Below are positions 16,247 through 23,362 of a stretch of 39,119 nucleotides of DNA, one piece after another (position 1 is the stretch's first letter; the number at the start of each line of letters is the position of its first letter). The notes beneath the pieces were generated by a model that searched no databases, was not told the DNA's origin, and worked only from the letters and a program-made list of their open reading frames with translations. The stretch is from NCBI GenBank assembly GCA_036723735.1, contig DAIMGT010000035.1:1-39119 (forward strand), given 5' to 3'. The translations under genes were made by a program, and so were the position numbers. The stretch is from UBA4656 sp002405525. Lineage in GTDB: Bacteria > Pseudomonadota > Gammaproteobacteria > Xanthomonadales > Ahniellaceae.

Positions 16247-16610
16247 GTACAGCTTGCGCGTCATTCCTGCCTGACGGGCCAGGATTCCCGTCCAAGCGCT
16301 TCAATGCAAAGGGCTTCGGCGCTTATCCACATGGCCTGTGGACAAGTCTGTGGACGACGAGCCCCGAAGAACGCCCGGCCCGCCCAGCAGCGGGGTCGAT
16401 CGCATCTTGGTCATTTTTTTGCCAACCCGCCGTCCCTTTAGCAAACAAGTACTTACGATAGGGAGGGCGAACTGCCCCGGCGCTGTCGTGGCGCCCCTGG
16501 AGGATCTGTGAAGCCACGATGCGGCCTGTGAATCGCTGTTCCACGGTGCGGCGCCCGCGGTCAACCGGCAGCACGTCCGTGCGTTGACCGCAGACACCGG
16601 TCCTCGCGCC
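16247..16610. other. Intergenic region between priA and the ECF sigma operon
   Basis: No gene is seen in this divergent gap. It contains a cluster of DnaA-box-like sites (16323-16357), a stretch that is AT-rich for this genome (about 16404-16470, with a run of seven T), and a perfect 9-bp inverted repeat GCGGTCAAC / GTTGACCGC (16557-16565 and 16583-16591) just ahead of the sigma factor gene, where it could bind a regulator. Confidence 0.45.
16323..16357. promoter_or_regulatory. Cluster of three DnaA-box-like sites
   Basis: TTATCCACA (16323-16331) is a perfect consensus DnaA box. TGTGGACAA (16337-16345) is the complement of TTGTCCACA, one mismatch from consensus, facing the first. TGTGGACGA (16349-16357) is a weaker third copy. 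All three fall within 35 bases in the upstream region of priA. Confidence 0.5.
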
Positions 16611-16619
16611 CGCTATCGT
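16611..16619 (+). promoter_or_regulatory. Putative -10 element of the ECF sigma operon
   Basis: CGCTATCGT has a TATCGT hexamer nine bases before the ATG at 16629 and resembles the (T/C)GCTA -10 elements seen before other genes in this window. No matching -35 is seen at normal spacing. Confidence 0.3.
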
Positions 16620-16628
16620 CGATCCCGC

Positions 16629-17228
16629 ATGCCCAACGTCCTCGTCCTCCACGCCGACCGTCATCGCATGGACTCCGCGCCCGCGCAGGCCACCCCCCGG
16701 GTCGGGGCCCTCGACCGTTTCCTGCGCGCAGTCGAACGGCGCGCGCTGCGCATTGCCGAACTGTCCACCCGCGACCGGGAGGACGCGCTCGAACTGGTCC
16801 AGGACGCGATGCTCGGCTTCGCCCGCTCCTACGCCGACAAGCCGGAGTCGGAGTGGCGCCCGCTGTTCCACCGCGTGCTCGACAGCCGCATCCAGGACCA
16901 TCACCGCCGCGCCTCGGTCCGCCGGCGCTGGCGCGTCTGGTTCGGCCGCCACGGCGAAGCCGACGGCGAGGACCCGCTGGAGCAGGTGGCCGATCCCGCA
17001 GACCCGGACCCGTTCGCGCGGCTGGCCGACGGCCAGACGCGCGCGGCACTGGATGGTGCCCTGCGCGCGCTGCCGCTGCGCCAGCGCCAGGCGTTCCTGC
17101 TGCGCATCTGGGAAGGGTTTGACGTGGCGCAGACCGCGCAAGCGATGCGCTGCAGCGAGGGCAGCGTGAAGACGCATCTCTCGCGGGCCTTGGCCGCGCT
17201 GCGGCCGCGACTGGAGGCGCTGCGATGA
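16629..17228 (+). CDS. ECF-type RNA polymerase sigma factor
   Basis: A sigma-70 family factor of the extracytoplasmic function type, 199 residues from this ATG. Region 2 is seen in EDALELVQDAMLGFARSYAD (about residues 55-75) and LFHRVLDSRIQDHHRR; region 4 is LPLRQRQAFLLRIWEGFDV with the helix-turn-helix CSEGSVKTHLSRAL. No Shine-Dalgarno is visible before any candidate start; ATG at 16668 is equally possible and would leave a family-sized N-terminus, and a TTG at 16584 is less likely. The stop overlaps the next gene by ATGA. It is the first gene of a four-gene operon and probably responds to an envelope signal through the membrane protein encoded next. Confidence 0.88.
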   Translation: MPNVLVLHADRHRMDSAPAQATPRVGALDRFLRAVERRALRIAELSTRDREDALELVQDAMLGFARSYADKPESEWRPLFHRVLDSRIQDHHRRASVRRRWRVWFGRHGEADGEDPLEQVADPADPDPFARLADGQTRAALDGALRALPLRQRQAFLLRIWEGFDVAQTAQAMRCSEGSVKTHLSRALAALRPRLEALR

Positions 17229-17614
17229 GCGACCGAAATGACATCCGCGCCCCGGGTACCGAGCCCGACGACTCGCGCTGGATCGCCGCCGCGCGGCGCG
17301 AACTCGACGCCGGTGTCGGCGATCTCGACGCCGTCACCCTCGGGCGACTCAACCGCGCCCGGCAGGCGGCGCTCGAGGCTGCGCGGGGACGCCGAGCGCC
17401 ACGCTGGCTGGGGCCGGCGTTTGCCGCCGGCGCCTGCGCTGCACTGGCGCTGGTGGCGGTCTTGCCGATCATGCGCGGCAACACCGAGATTGCACCGCCG
17501 GTCCCCGCAGCCGGCGCCGACCTCGAGCTGCTCGCCGCCGCCGACGAACTCGAACTGTACGAAGATCTGGAGTTCTACGCGTGGTTGGAAACCCAGCAGC
17601 CCTCGGGGGGATGA
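17225..17614 (+). CDS. DUF3619-like membrane protein, candidate anti-sigma partner
   Basis: A 129-residue protein with a cytoplasmic N-terminal half of helices (SRWIAAARRELDAGVGDLDA, then LGRLNRARQAALEAAR), one membrane helix at about residues 65-83 (FAAGACAALALVAVLPI) and a short acidic periplasmic tail (ELLAAADELELYEDLEFYAWLE). This pattern matches DUF3619 proteins, which accompany ECF sigma factors in xanthomonads and burkholderias. Start and stop overlap neighbours as ATGA on both sides (17225-17228 and 17611-17614). The single-helix layout suits an anti-sigma factor that holds the sigma factor at the membrane, but that role is inferred from position, not shown by a known anti-sigma domain. 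Confidence 0.8.
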   Translation: MSDRNDIRAPGTEPDDSRWIAAARRELDAGVGDLDAVTLGRLNRARQAALEAARGRRAPRWLGPAFAAGACAALALVAVLPIMRGNTEIAPPVPAAGADLELLAAADELELYEDLEFYAWLETQQPSGG

Positions 17615-17838
17615 TCCTCGCCCTGCTGGCCTCCTCCCCGCAGGCGCCGCCGGTGGAACCGCCGGCGGCGCCGAGCGCGGACATGCTGCTGTTCCTCGCC
17701 GAATTCGGCGACAGCGACGGCCGCTTCGTGGACCCGACCACGATCGAGGGTAACCTGGCCGACGTGCGCAGCGAGGTATCGGCGGCCGATCCGGATGACG
17801 ATGATGAAGAAGACCGCCCATCCCCTCCTGATCGCTAG
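17611..17838 (+). CDS. Small acidic protein in the ECF operon (75 aa)
   Basis: A 75-residue protein, translationally coupled by ATGA to the gene before it and overlapping the next one by about 40 bases in another frame. A short hydrophobic start (MILALLA) is followed by a proline-rich stretch, a compact motif DMLLFLAEFGDSDGRFVDP, and a very acidic tail (DPDDDDEEDRPS). The central LLFLAEFGD motif looks conserved-type sequence, and similar short open frames sit between the same two genes in related organisms to my recollection, but I cannot name a family. The first residues are too short for a standard signal peptide. Function unknown; it may bridge the sigma regulator and the exported DUF3106 protein. 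Confidence 0.65.
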   Translation: MILALLASSPQAPPVEPPAAPSADMLLFLAEFGDSDGRFVDPTTIEGNLADVRSEVSAADPDDDDEEDRPSPPDR

Positions 17839-18472
17839 CCTGCTGCTGCTGGCAGGCTTGGCCGCGTCGGCGGCGGAGCCGGCATTCCGCGACCTGCCGC
17901 CTGCGGAGCAGCGCGTGCTGCTGCCCTTCGCGGAGCAGTGGGACGCCATGGACCAGGCCGGTCGCGCCGCGCTGCGCCGCGGCGCGCAGCGCTGGTCGGC
18001 GATGACCGCGGAGGAGCGCCGCGCCGCCGCAGCGCGGTTCGGCGAATGGAGCCGGATGACGCCGCAGCAACGCGCCGAGATCCGCAGCCGTTACGAAGCG
18101 TGGCGGCAGCTCGATGCGCAGCAGCAACAGCGGCTGCGAAGCAGTTTCGAACGGTTCCGCCACCTGCCGCCGGGAGAGCGCCAGCGCCTGCGCGAACGTT
18201 GGCGGTCGATGGCGCCGGACGAGCGTCGCGCGGTCCTCGACGGCATGCGCGCCAACCAGCGCGCCGACGAGGGCCAGCGGCTGATGCGGGGCGTGCCGCC
18301 GGCGGAGCGGGAGGCCACCCTGCGGGTGCTGGAATCGATGCCGCACGAGGAACGCCGGGCCCTGTTCCGTCGCATGCAGTCGCTGCCGGTCGGCGAGCGC
18401 GAAACACTGCGCGCCAAGGTGGTGGGGATGGCGCCCGAGGAGCGCCGGCGGTTCCTGCTCGAATCGCCCTGA
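17801..18472 (+). CDS. DUF3106 protein, exported, with repeated helical units
   Basis: A 223-residue exported protein. A signal peptide (KKTAHPLLIASLLLLAGLAA, then SAAEP) is followed by repeated helical units of about 20-25 residues with the pattern LPPxERQRLRERWxxM-xxxERRA, seen at least seven times (for example WSAMTAEERRAAAARF and WSRMTPQQRAEIRSRY). This is the DUF3106 pattern and recalls the LTxxQ units of Spy/CpxP-type periplasmic stress proteins. Three ATG codons (17795, 17801, 17804) are possible; 17801 is chosen because it places basic residues right before the hydrophobic core. It is the last gene of the ECF operon and is probably a periplasmic effector. Convergent with the TonB receptor gene, with only 12 bases between the stops. 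Confidence 0.85.
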   Translation: MMKKTAHPLLIASLLLLAGLAASAAEPAFRDLPPAEQRVLLPFAEQWDAMDQAGRAALRRGAQRWSAMTAEERRAAAARFGEWSRMTPQQRAEIRSRYEAWRQLDAQQQQRLRSSFERFRHLPPGERQRLRERWRSMAPDERRAVLDGMRANQRADEGQRLMRGVPPAEREATLRVLESMPHEERRALFRRMQSLPVGERETLRAKVVGMAPEERRRFLLESP

Positions 18473-18484
18473 AGGGCGCCACGC

Positions 18485-20554
18485 TCAGAATCGCCAGTCC
18501 ACCAGCACGATCGCCGAGCGTCCCGGCTCGTCGAGCCCCGAGCCGTGCTCGCGGTAACGGCGGTCGCCGAGATTCTCCAGCCGCAGTGTCATGCTGAGCC
18601 GTTCGCTCGGCTGCCAGCCGAGGCGCGCGTTGATCGTGCTCCAGCCCGGCGTCCCGGCCGGGTTGATCCGTGGGTCGACGAGATCGCGCGGGCTGAGGCG
18701 ATCCTGCTCGGCAGCGTAGAACGCATACGCCTCCAGTTCCACGTCCTCGCGCCAGCGCCAGGACGCGCCGATCTTGCCGAACAGCGGCGGGATGCGGTCG
18801 GCCGGGTACTCGTCGCCTGCGAGGCGCTCGTCGCCGCGGGTGGTGGTGGCCGACGCGAACAGCCGCGCCGACTCGGACGGGCGCCATTCGAGGCCGGCCT
18901 CGAAGCCCGACAGGTCGAGCTCGGTCGCGTTGCGGCTCTGCGCGATGAGCCGTCCATTGGGCAGCACCTCGTCGGTCAGCAAAGAGGTGATCTTGTCCTC
19001 GTATGAGGAGCGCCAGGCGATCAGTTCGCCCGACCACGCGCCGTGGTCGAACTTCACGCCGGCGTCGACGGTGAACACCGTCTCCGGCTTCAGGTCCGGA
19101 TTGGGGATGTTGAACCGATTGCCTGGCCGGTCGCCGAAGGTGCCGAGGTCGAAGACGTTCGGCGCGCGGAAGCCGCGTCCGGCGTTGGCCACCAGGCGCA
19201 GGCCATCGGACAGCGCGAAGTTGACGCCAACATTGCCCGACAGATCGTTGTCCGCGATCCGGGTGCCGAGAGTGCCGGCGGCCGGCGGCAGTTCGGTCTC
19301 GACCCGGCTCCAGCGCAGGCCGAGCACCAGGTCGAGCCTGTCGGTGATATGCCAGTCGTCGGCGACGAACACGCCGAGCTGGTGCTGCGTGCTGCCGTCG
19401 GGAAAGCGCGGTGGGCGCACCGACACCGTGCCCGTGTCGATCCGCAGGCGGTCGCGGAAGGACGCGACCTCGTCTCGGTACCACTCGACGCCATAGGTCA
19501 GGTAGTGCGCTTCCGAAAGGGACCATTCCGCCTTGAAGGTGAGACCCTCGGTATCGACGGTGTTGCGTTCGCGGTCCTCATTGACGGTGCCGAAGTCGCG
19601 CGCGCGGCGATCGTCGCGGATGCGCTGGTGACCGAGGTGGACTTCAGCGCGGTCGAACAGCGGCGTGGACACATCGATGCGCCAGCGCGCATGCTGGAAG
19701 GAGCGGACCTGCGGCGCGAACAGGAAGGTGGACGAATTCGGCCGCGCCTGGCCGAAGCCGGGCACGAGTTCGTCCACCCGAGGGGTTTTCGGCTGCTCGT
19801 AGTGCTGCGCCTGGAGCAGGACCTCGTGGCCGGCGGCGGGCGTCCACACCGCCTTGGCGTCGCCGCCGCGGGCGATGAAATCGGTGAACGGGACGCGCTC
19901 GCCGCCGCCGACGCGCAGGGTATTGGTGTTCTGGTAGGTCAGCCCGCCGCTCAGGACGAGAGTCTGATTGCCCACTGCGCCGTCGACCCGCGTCAGCAGC
20001 GAGCGGTCGGTCGAGGCGTATTGTGCGCGCAGGCCCGATTCGCGCTGCCAGTCGCCACCCTCGAATCGCGGGTTCCACGACAGCATCTGCACCACGCCGC
20101 CCATCGCGTCGCCGCCGTACAGCGTGGACATCGGGCCGCGCACCACCTCGATGCGCTCCAGCATCTGCGAATCGACCAGCGCGACGTACTGGTTGGGTGC
20201 GTTGCGGAAGATCGCGTTGTTGAGCCGGAAGCCGTCGACCAGGTGCAGCACCTCGGACCCCTTGAGTCCACGCACGATCACCACTGCCTGGCCCGGCGTG
20301 GTCTGCTGCACGAAGGTGCCGGGCTGGCCGTGCAGGGCGTCCATGACGGTCTGCGCGCCGAGCGCGCGAATCTCATCGCGACCGACTACGGTGACCGCGA
20401 CCGGCACCTCCAGGGTCGCTTCGGCGCGCCGGGTGGCGGTGACCTGGACCTCGTCGAGCCGGCGCACCTCGCCATCGCGCACGGGCGGCGACGCGGCGGC
20501 GGCGGAACCGACCAGCGCAAGCAGGGGGACGAACGGGAGCAGACGAAGGTTCAT
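18485..20554 (-). CDS. TonB-dependent outer-membrane receptor
   Basis: A 689-residue outer-membrane transporter that takes up a ligand using TonB energy. After a signal peptide (to about residue 21) comes a TonB box-like LDEVQVTATR, then the plug domain with VIVRGLKGSEVLHLVDGFR and VVRGPMSTLYGGDAMGGVV, and a beta-barrel with alternating strands that ends in LVDWRF, a standard barrel terminus. The overall size and plug resemble the BtuB/colicin-receptor/heme group, but no cobalamin riboswitch or heme genes are nearby, so the substrate is open. The gene lies 64 bases downstream of the HATPase gene on the same strand and may share its transcript. Its stop faces the DUF3106 gene. Confidence 0.92.
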   Translation of the reverse strand: MNLRLLPFVPLLALVGSAAAASPPVRDGEVRRLDEVQVTATRRAEATLEVPVAVTVVGRDEIRALGAQTVMDALHGQPGTFVQQTTPGQAVVIVRGLKGSEVLHLVDGFRLNNAIFRNAPNQYVALVDSQMLERIEVVRGPMSTLYGGDAMGGVVQMLSWNPRFEGGDWQRESGLRAQYASTDRSLLTRVDGAVGNQTLVLSGGLTYQNTNTLRVGGGERVPFTDFIARGGDAKAVWTPAAGHEVLLQAQHYEQPKTPRVDELVPGFGQARPNSSTFLFAPQVRSFQHARWRIDVSTPLFDRAEVHLGHQRIRDDRRARDFGTVNEDRERNTVDTEGLTFKAEWSLSEAHYLTYGVEWYRDEVASFRDRLRIDTGTVSVRPPRFPDGSTQHQLGVFVADDWHITDRLDLVLGLRWSRVETELPPAAGTLGTRIADNDLSGNVGVNFALSDGLRLVANAGRGFRAPNVFDLGTFGDRPGNRFNIPNPDLKPETVFTVDAGVKFDHGAWSGELIAWRSSYEDKITSLLTDEVLPNGRLIAQSRNATELDLSGFEAGLEWRPSESARLFASATTTRGDERLAGDEYPADRIPPLFGKIGASWRWREDVELEAYAFYAAEQDRLSPRDLVDPRINPAGTPGWSTINARLGWQPSERLSMTLRLENLGDRRYREHGSGLDEPGRSAIVLVDWRF

Positions 20555-20618
20555 CGGGGGCCCGGACAGCGAGACAGCACCGCATCGTGCCCGCGCGGGG
20601 CCGCGCTGCCAATGGGCC

Positions 20619-21149
20619 TCAGGTCACGGCCGGGTCGCGCGGTCGCGCCAGCGTGATCTCGTTCCAGCCGTCCACGTAGCGGTGATCGAAGCGCTGCATG
20701 AGGTTGCGCACCAGGTGCACCCCGAGGCCACCGATGCCGCGCTCGGTCAGCGGGGCATCGGTGTCCGGTGCATCGCGGACCGTCGGATCGAAGGCGTCGG
20801 CCCGGTAGCGCAGCACCGCGGTGACTTGCTGGGCGTCTCGCTTGAGCAGGATCTCGATCGGCGTGGCGTCCGGCCCATCGGCATGCATCACCACGTTGGT
20901 CAGCAGTTCGTCGAACGCGACCTGAAAGGCATGCAGGGTGTCCGGGCCGGCGTAGTCGCGGGGCAGGCGCTTTTCCAGCGTGCCGCAGAACTCGGAGATC
21001 GCCACGCGCTCGCGCGCCACCCGGAACAGCCATGTATGGGCCGTGGAGTCGAAGGCCACCGCCACGCGGGGTCCGCGCGCGGGAGCCGCCGTGGGCCGCG
21101 TTGCGCGCCAGCGGGTGATGCGATCGCGCAGTCGGCGCCAGGGCCCCAT
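20619..21149 (-). CDS. RsbW-type HATPase, serine-kinase/anti-sigma family
   Basis: A 176-residue protein carrying the compact ATP-binding fold of RsbW/SpoIIAB-like anti-sigma factors (HATPase_c_2). The N box reads FDELLTNVVMHA (about residue 90), and the glycine-rich ATP lid is ERGIGGLGVHLVRNLMQRF followed by the closing strand NEITLARP. The first 35 residues are basic and not conserved. The ATG at 21149 is the nearest sensible start; codons further upstream give low-complexity arginine-rich sequence. Family members bind sigma factors or phosphorylate STAS-domain partners, but no STAS or PP2C phosphatase gene is in this window. It lies between a TPR protein and a TonB receptor, so it could control that system. 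Confidence 0.85.
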   Translation of the reverse strand: MGPWRRLRDRITRWRATRPTAAPARGPRVAVAFDSTAHTWLFRVARERVAISEFCGTLEKRLPRDYAGPDTLHAFQVAFDELLTNVVMHADGPDATPIEILLKRDAQQVTAVLRYRADAFDPTVRDAPDTDAPLTERGIGGLGVHLVRNLMQRFDHRYVDGWNEITLARPRDPAVT

Positions 21150-21323
21150 GAGGCGAGATGGTGGCGCAAGCCGGCGGGCCGCGCAAACACGCCTTCTCCG
21201 TCGCCGGTCGCGGCGCCGCCGGACCCCGCGCATCGCGGGTGCGCCGGGGCTCGTGCGCGTGGCTTCGGTCCGGACCGGCGAGCGCGGATCGTCGCGTGAC
21301 CGCCCGGCCTGCGGGCGCGCCAT

Positions 21324-22985
21324 TCACGGTGCGCCCGGCGGCCGTCTTCCATCGCCCGCTTCGTCGGCGCCCGGGCCGACCGAAGGGGCGAGCCTCGGCG
21401 GCGTCGACAGCGGATGGCTTTCGGACCAGGGTAACGTCGGTGGCCGGCCGCCGCGGATCTGTTCCAGCACCTCGCGCAGCCGCGCAACCGCGTCGGCATC
21501 CTTGCGCTTGAGCGCCTCGAAGATCGCCTGCGCCTGGTAATCGACCGCCTCGTCCATGCGTCCCAGCGCGGCCATGGCCAGCGCCAGCGCTTCGGTGTTG
21601 CCCTCGTCAGGGCGCTGCCTGTAGAGCGCTTCGCCGTAGTCGGCCGCCCTCCGCTTGTCGTCCGCGGTTGCCGCCGGGCAGGTGGCGGCCAGCCGCACGA
21701 AGGTCTGCAGCAGGCCGCCGTCGCGCGGGCGCCTGGCGAGCGTGGCGCCGACCTCTTTCAGCGCATCGGTGCATCGCCCGGCACGCGCCAGCGCCGCCGC
21801 CAGACGGCCATCGGCATTGCCGCTGCCCGCCTCCAGCGCGGCGAGCTGCCGGTACTGCTCCGCGGCCTGCACCCACTGGCGGGCGCGCATCAGCGTGTTG
21901 CCGAGCGCGAGGCGCGCCGCCGGCAGCTCGAGGTCCGCGCGCACCGCCGCTTCGTATTGCGCACGCGCCAGCGGCTCGCGGCCCTGCATCTCGAGCACCA
22001 TGCCGCGCGCGAGCAGGGCGGCGGCGGAATCGGGCTTGGCCGCCAGCGCCGCATCCACCCGCGACGCTGCCGCATCGAGTCGGCCGCGGTCGGCTTCCAG
22101 CCGCGCATACGCGGCGAGCAGACCGGGGTCGTCCGGCAGGACCTTGAGCGCGGCGTCCAGCAGGGCCGCGCCCTGTGCGTGCTCGCCCTGCGCGGCCAGC
22201 GCCAGTGCCTGTTCCGAGGGGAGCATCGGCGGCGGCGCATAGATGCCCTCCACCAGCGGGTCGGCGAAGGCCGGCGCCACGTCGCCGGCCAGCGTGCGCG
22301 CAGCCGTGGCGTCGTCGGTACGGCCGAGCGCGACCAGCGCCTCGGCGCGGCGGGCGTGCAGCGCGGTGGCCTTCGGGTCGGCCTTCAGCGCCTGCGTGAA
22401 CCAGCGCTCGGCCTCGGCCGCACGCTTCTCGCGCAGGGCAATCTCGCCAAGGATCGCGGCGCCCGGCGCGAGGTCCGGTCGCGTATTCGCGATGGTTTCG
22501 ACCGTGGCGCGCGCTGCGGCGAGGTCGCCGAGATCCAGTTGCACGGCCGCCAGCCGCCACCGGATCGGCAGGTACTCGCCGTCCAGCGACAGGGCGCGTG
22601 AGAGTTCTTCGCGCGCCCGCGCCGGCTGCCGGTCCAGCGTGGACAGGAAGCCCAGCAGATAGGGAAAGCGGCCGTCCTCCGGGGCCACGGCGGCAGCGTT
22701 CTCCAGCGCGACGCGGGCGGGCGCGGACTGCCCGTAGCGGGCGTAGATGGCGCCGAGGCGCGCATAGCCTTCGGCGAGGTAGATCCCGACCAGGCCCGGT
22801 CGCGCCTCCTCGAACTGGCGCCGGGTCTGTTCCAGAACTTGGCGCGTTTCCGCGGGCAGCGCCGCCATGTCCGGTTGCGGCACGGGCTTGATCGTCACCG
22901 CCGCGCCCGCGGCCTGCGCGGCGGCGAGCAGAGCGACGACCATGAGCGCGCGCAGACGCGGCGCGGAGAGATAACGGCGGGTCAT
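21324..22985 (-). CDS. Exported TPR-repeat protein
   Basis: A 553-residue protein with a signal peptide (residues 1-28, ending near AAGAA) and a long array of tetratricopeptide repeats from about residue 65 to 500, for example YARLGAIYARYGQSAPARVA, GEIALREKRAAEAERWFTQA and LARGMVLEMQGREPLARAQY. TPR arrays hold protein partners, here in the periplasm or at the envelope. The ATG at 22985 has GAGGA upstream, and an extended -10 promoter lies about 60 bases before it. The C-terminal 50 residues are proline-rich and disordered. A gap of 174 bases without a gene separates it from the HATPase gene on the same strand. No other domain is seen; function unknown. Confidence 0.85.
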   Translation of the reverse strand: MTRRYLSAPRLRALMVVALLAAAQAAGAAVTIKPVPQPDMAALPAETRQVLEQTRRQFEEARPGLVGIYLAEGYARLGAIYARYGQSAPARVALENAAAVAPEDGRFPYLLGFLSTLDRQPARAREELSRALSLDGEYLPIRWRLAAVQLDLGDLAAARATVETIANTRPDLAPGAAILGEIALREKRAAEAERWFTQALKADPKATALHARRAEALVALGRTDDATAARTLAGDVAPAFADPLVEGIYAPPPMLPSEQALALAAQGEHAQGAALLDAALKVLPDDPGLLAAYARLEADRGRLDAAASRVDAALAAKPDSAAALLARGMVLEMQGREPLARAQYEAAVRADLELPAARLALGNTLMRARQWVQAAEQYRQLAALEAGSGNADGRLAAALARAGRCTDALKEVGATLARRPRDGGLLQTFVRLAATCPAATADDKRRAADYGEALYRQRPDEGNTEALALAMAALGRMDEAVDYQAQAIFEALKRKDADAVARLREVLEQIRGGRPPTLPWSESHPLSTPPRLAPSVGPGADEAGDGRRPPGAP

Positions 22986-23045
22986 GGGATTCCTCGCATG
23001 CGGCTTCGGTCGCGCGACGGACGGCGCGGACCTGACTGACCGCAG

Positions 23046-23054
23046 ATTCTAGCA
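23046..23054 (-). promoter_or_regulatory. Extended -10 promoter of the TPR gene
   Basis: On the minus strand TGCTAGAAT combines the TG extension with TAGAAT, five of six bases of the -10 consensus. The leader would be about 54 bases. Confidence 0.5.
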
Positions 23055-23326
23055 GGGTGTCGAGAATGACCTTGGCGGCGCGGGGCATGGATGACGCTGG
23101 CGAATCAGCCGCGCAAGCGATCGATTCGGTGGGACGGGGTCCGCAGATGTGCCGGACTCGCGACATCGAGAAAGTGCAGGAAGGACATTTCTCGACAGCT
23201 TGCGAGGCAGCCTCCGAACAAATCCGCGTGCCTTGCGGCGTCCGCCGGGTTACGAACGCGCGCAAGCGCAACAGGGGCGTGCGCGCTTGTTCAGGGGCTC
23301 CCCGGCCGGCCGGCAAGCGCCTCCTT

Positions 23327-23335
23327 TGCTAGTCT
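23327..23335 (+). promoter_or_regulatory. Putative extended -10 of the MFS fusion gene
   Basis: TGCTAGTCT matches the extended -10 pattern found before other genes here. The leader to the ATG at 23363 would be about 21 bases. Confidence 0.4.
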
Positions 23336-23362
23336 CCGGGGGCCCACCCGCGCGGAATCCGC

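Larger units (their letters stand above)
22986..23362. other. Divergent intergenic region, no gene seen
   Basis: The gap between the TPR gene (minus) and the MFS fusion gene (plus) has open frames, but they look like GC-frame noise. It holds the two promoter elements listed separately and an 8-bp inverted repeat TCGAGAAA (23166-23173) / TTTCTCGA (23188-23195), which could be an operator or hairpin. Confidence 0.4.

Noticed and set aside
13524..16304. 926-codon minus-strand frame overlapping priA and the tetR-family gene
   Set aside because: The priA reading frame has all helicase and zinc motifs; the longer frame has only arginine- and proline-rich sequence.
16323..16470. Chromosomal origin of replication
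   Set aside because: Only three boxes are present, and dnaA, dnaN, gidA or rpmH genes are absent.
18465..18478. CGCCC / GGGCG hairpin between DUF3106 and TonB receptor genes as a two-way terminator
   Set aside because: The stem is five bases, includes the stop codon, and has no T-run on either side.
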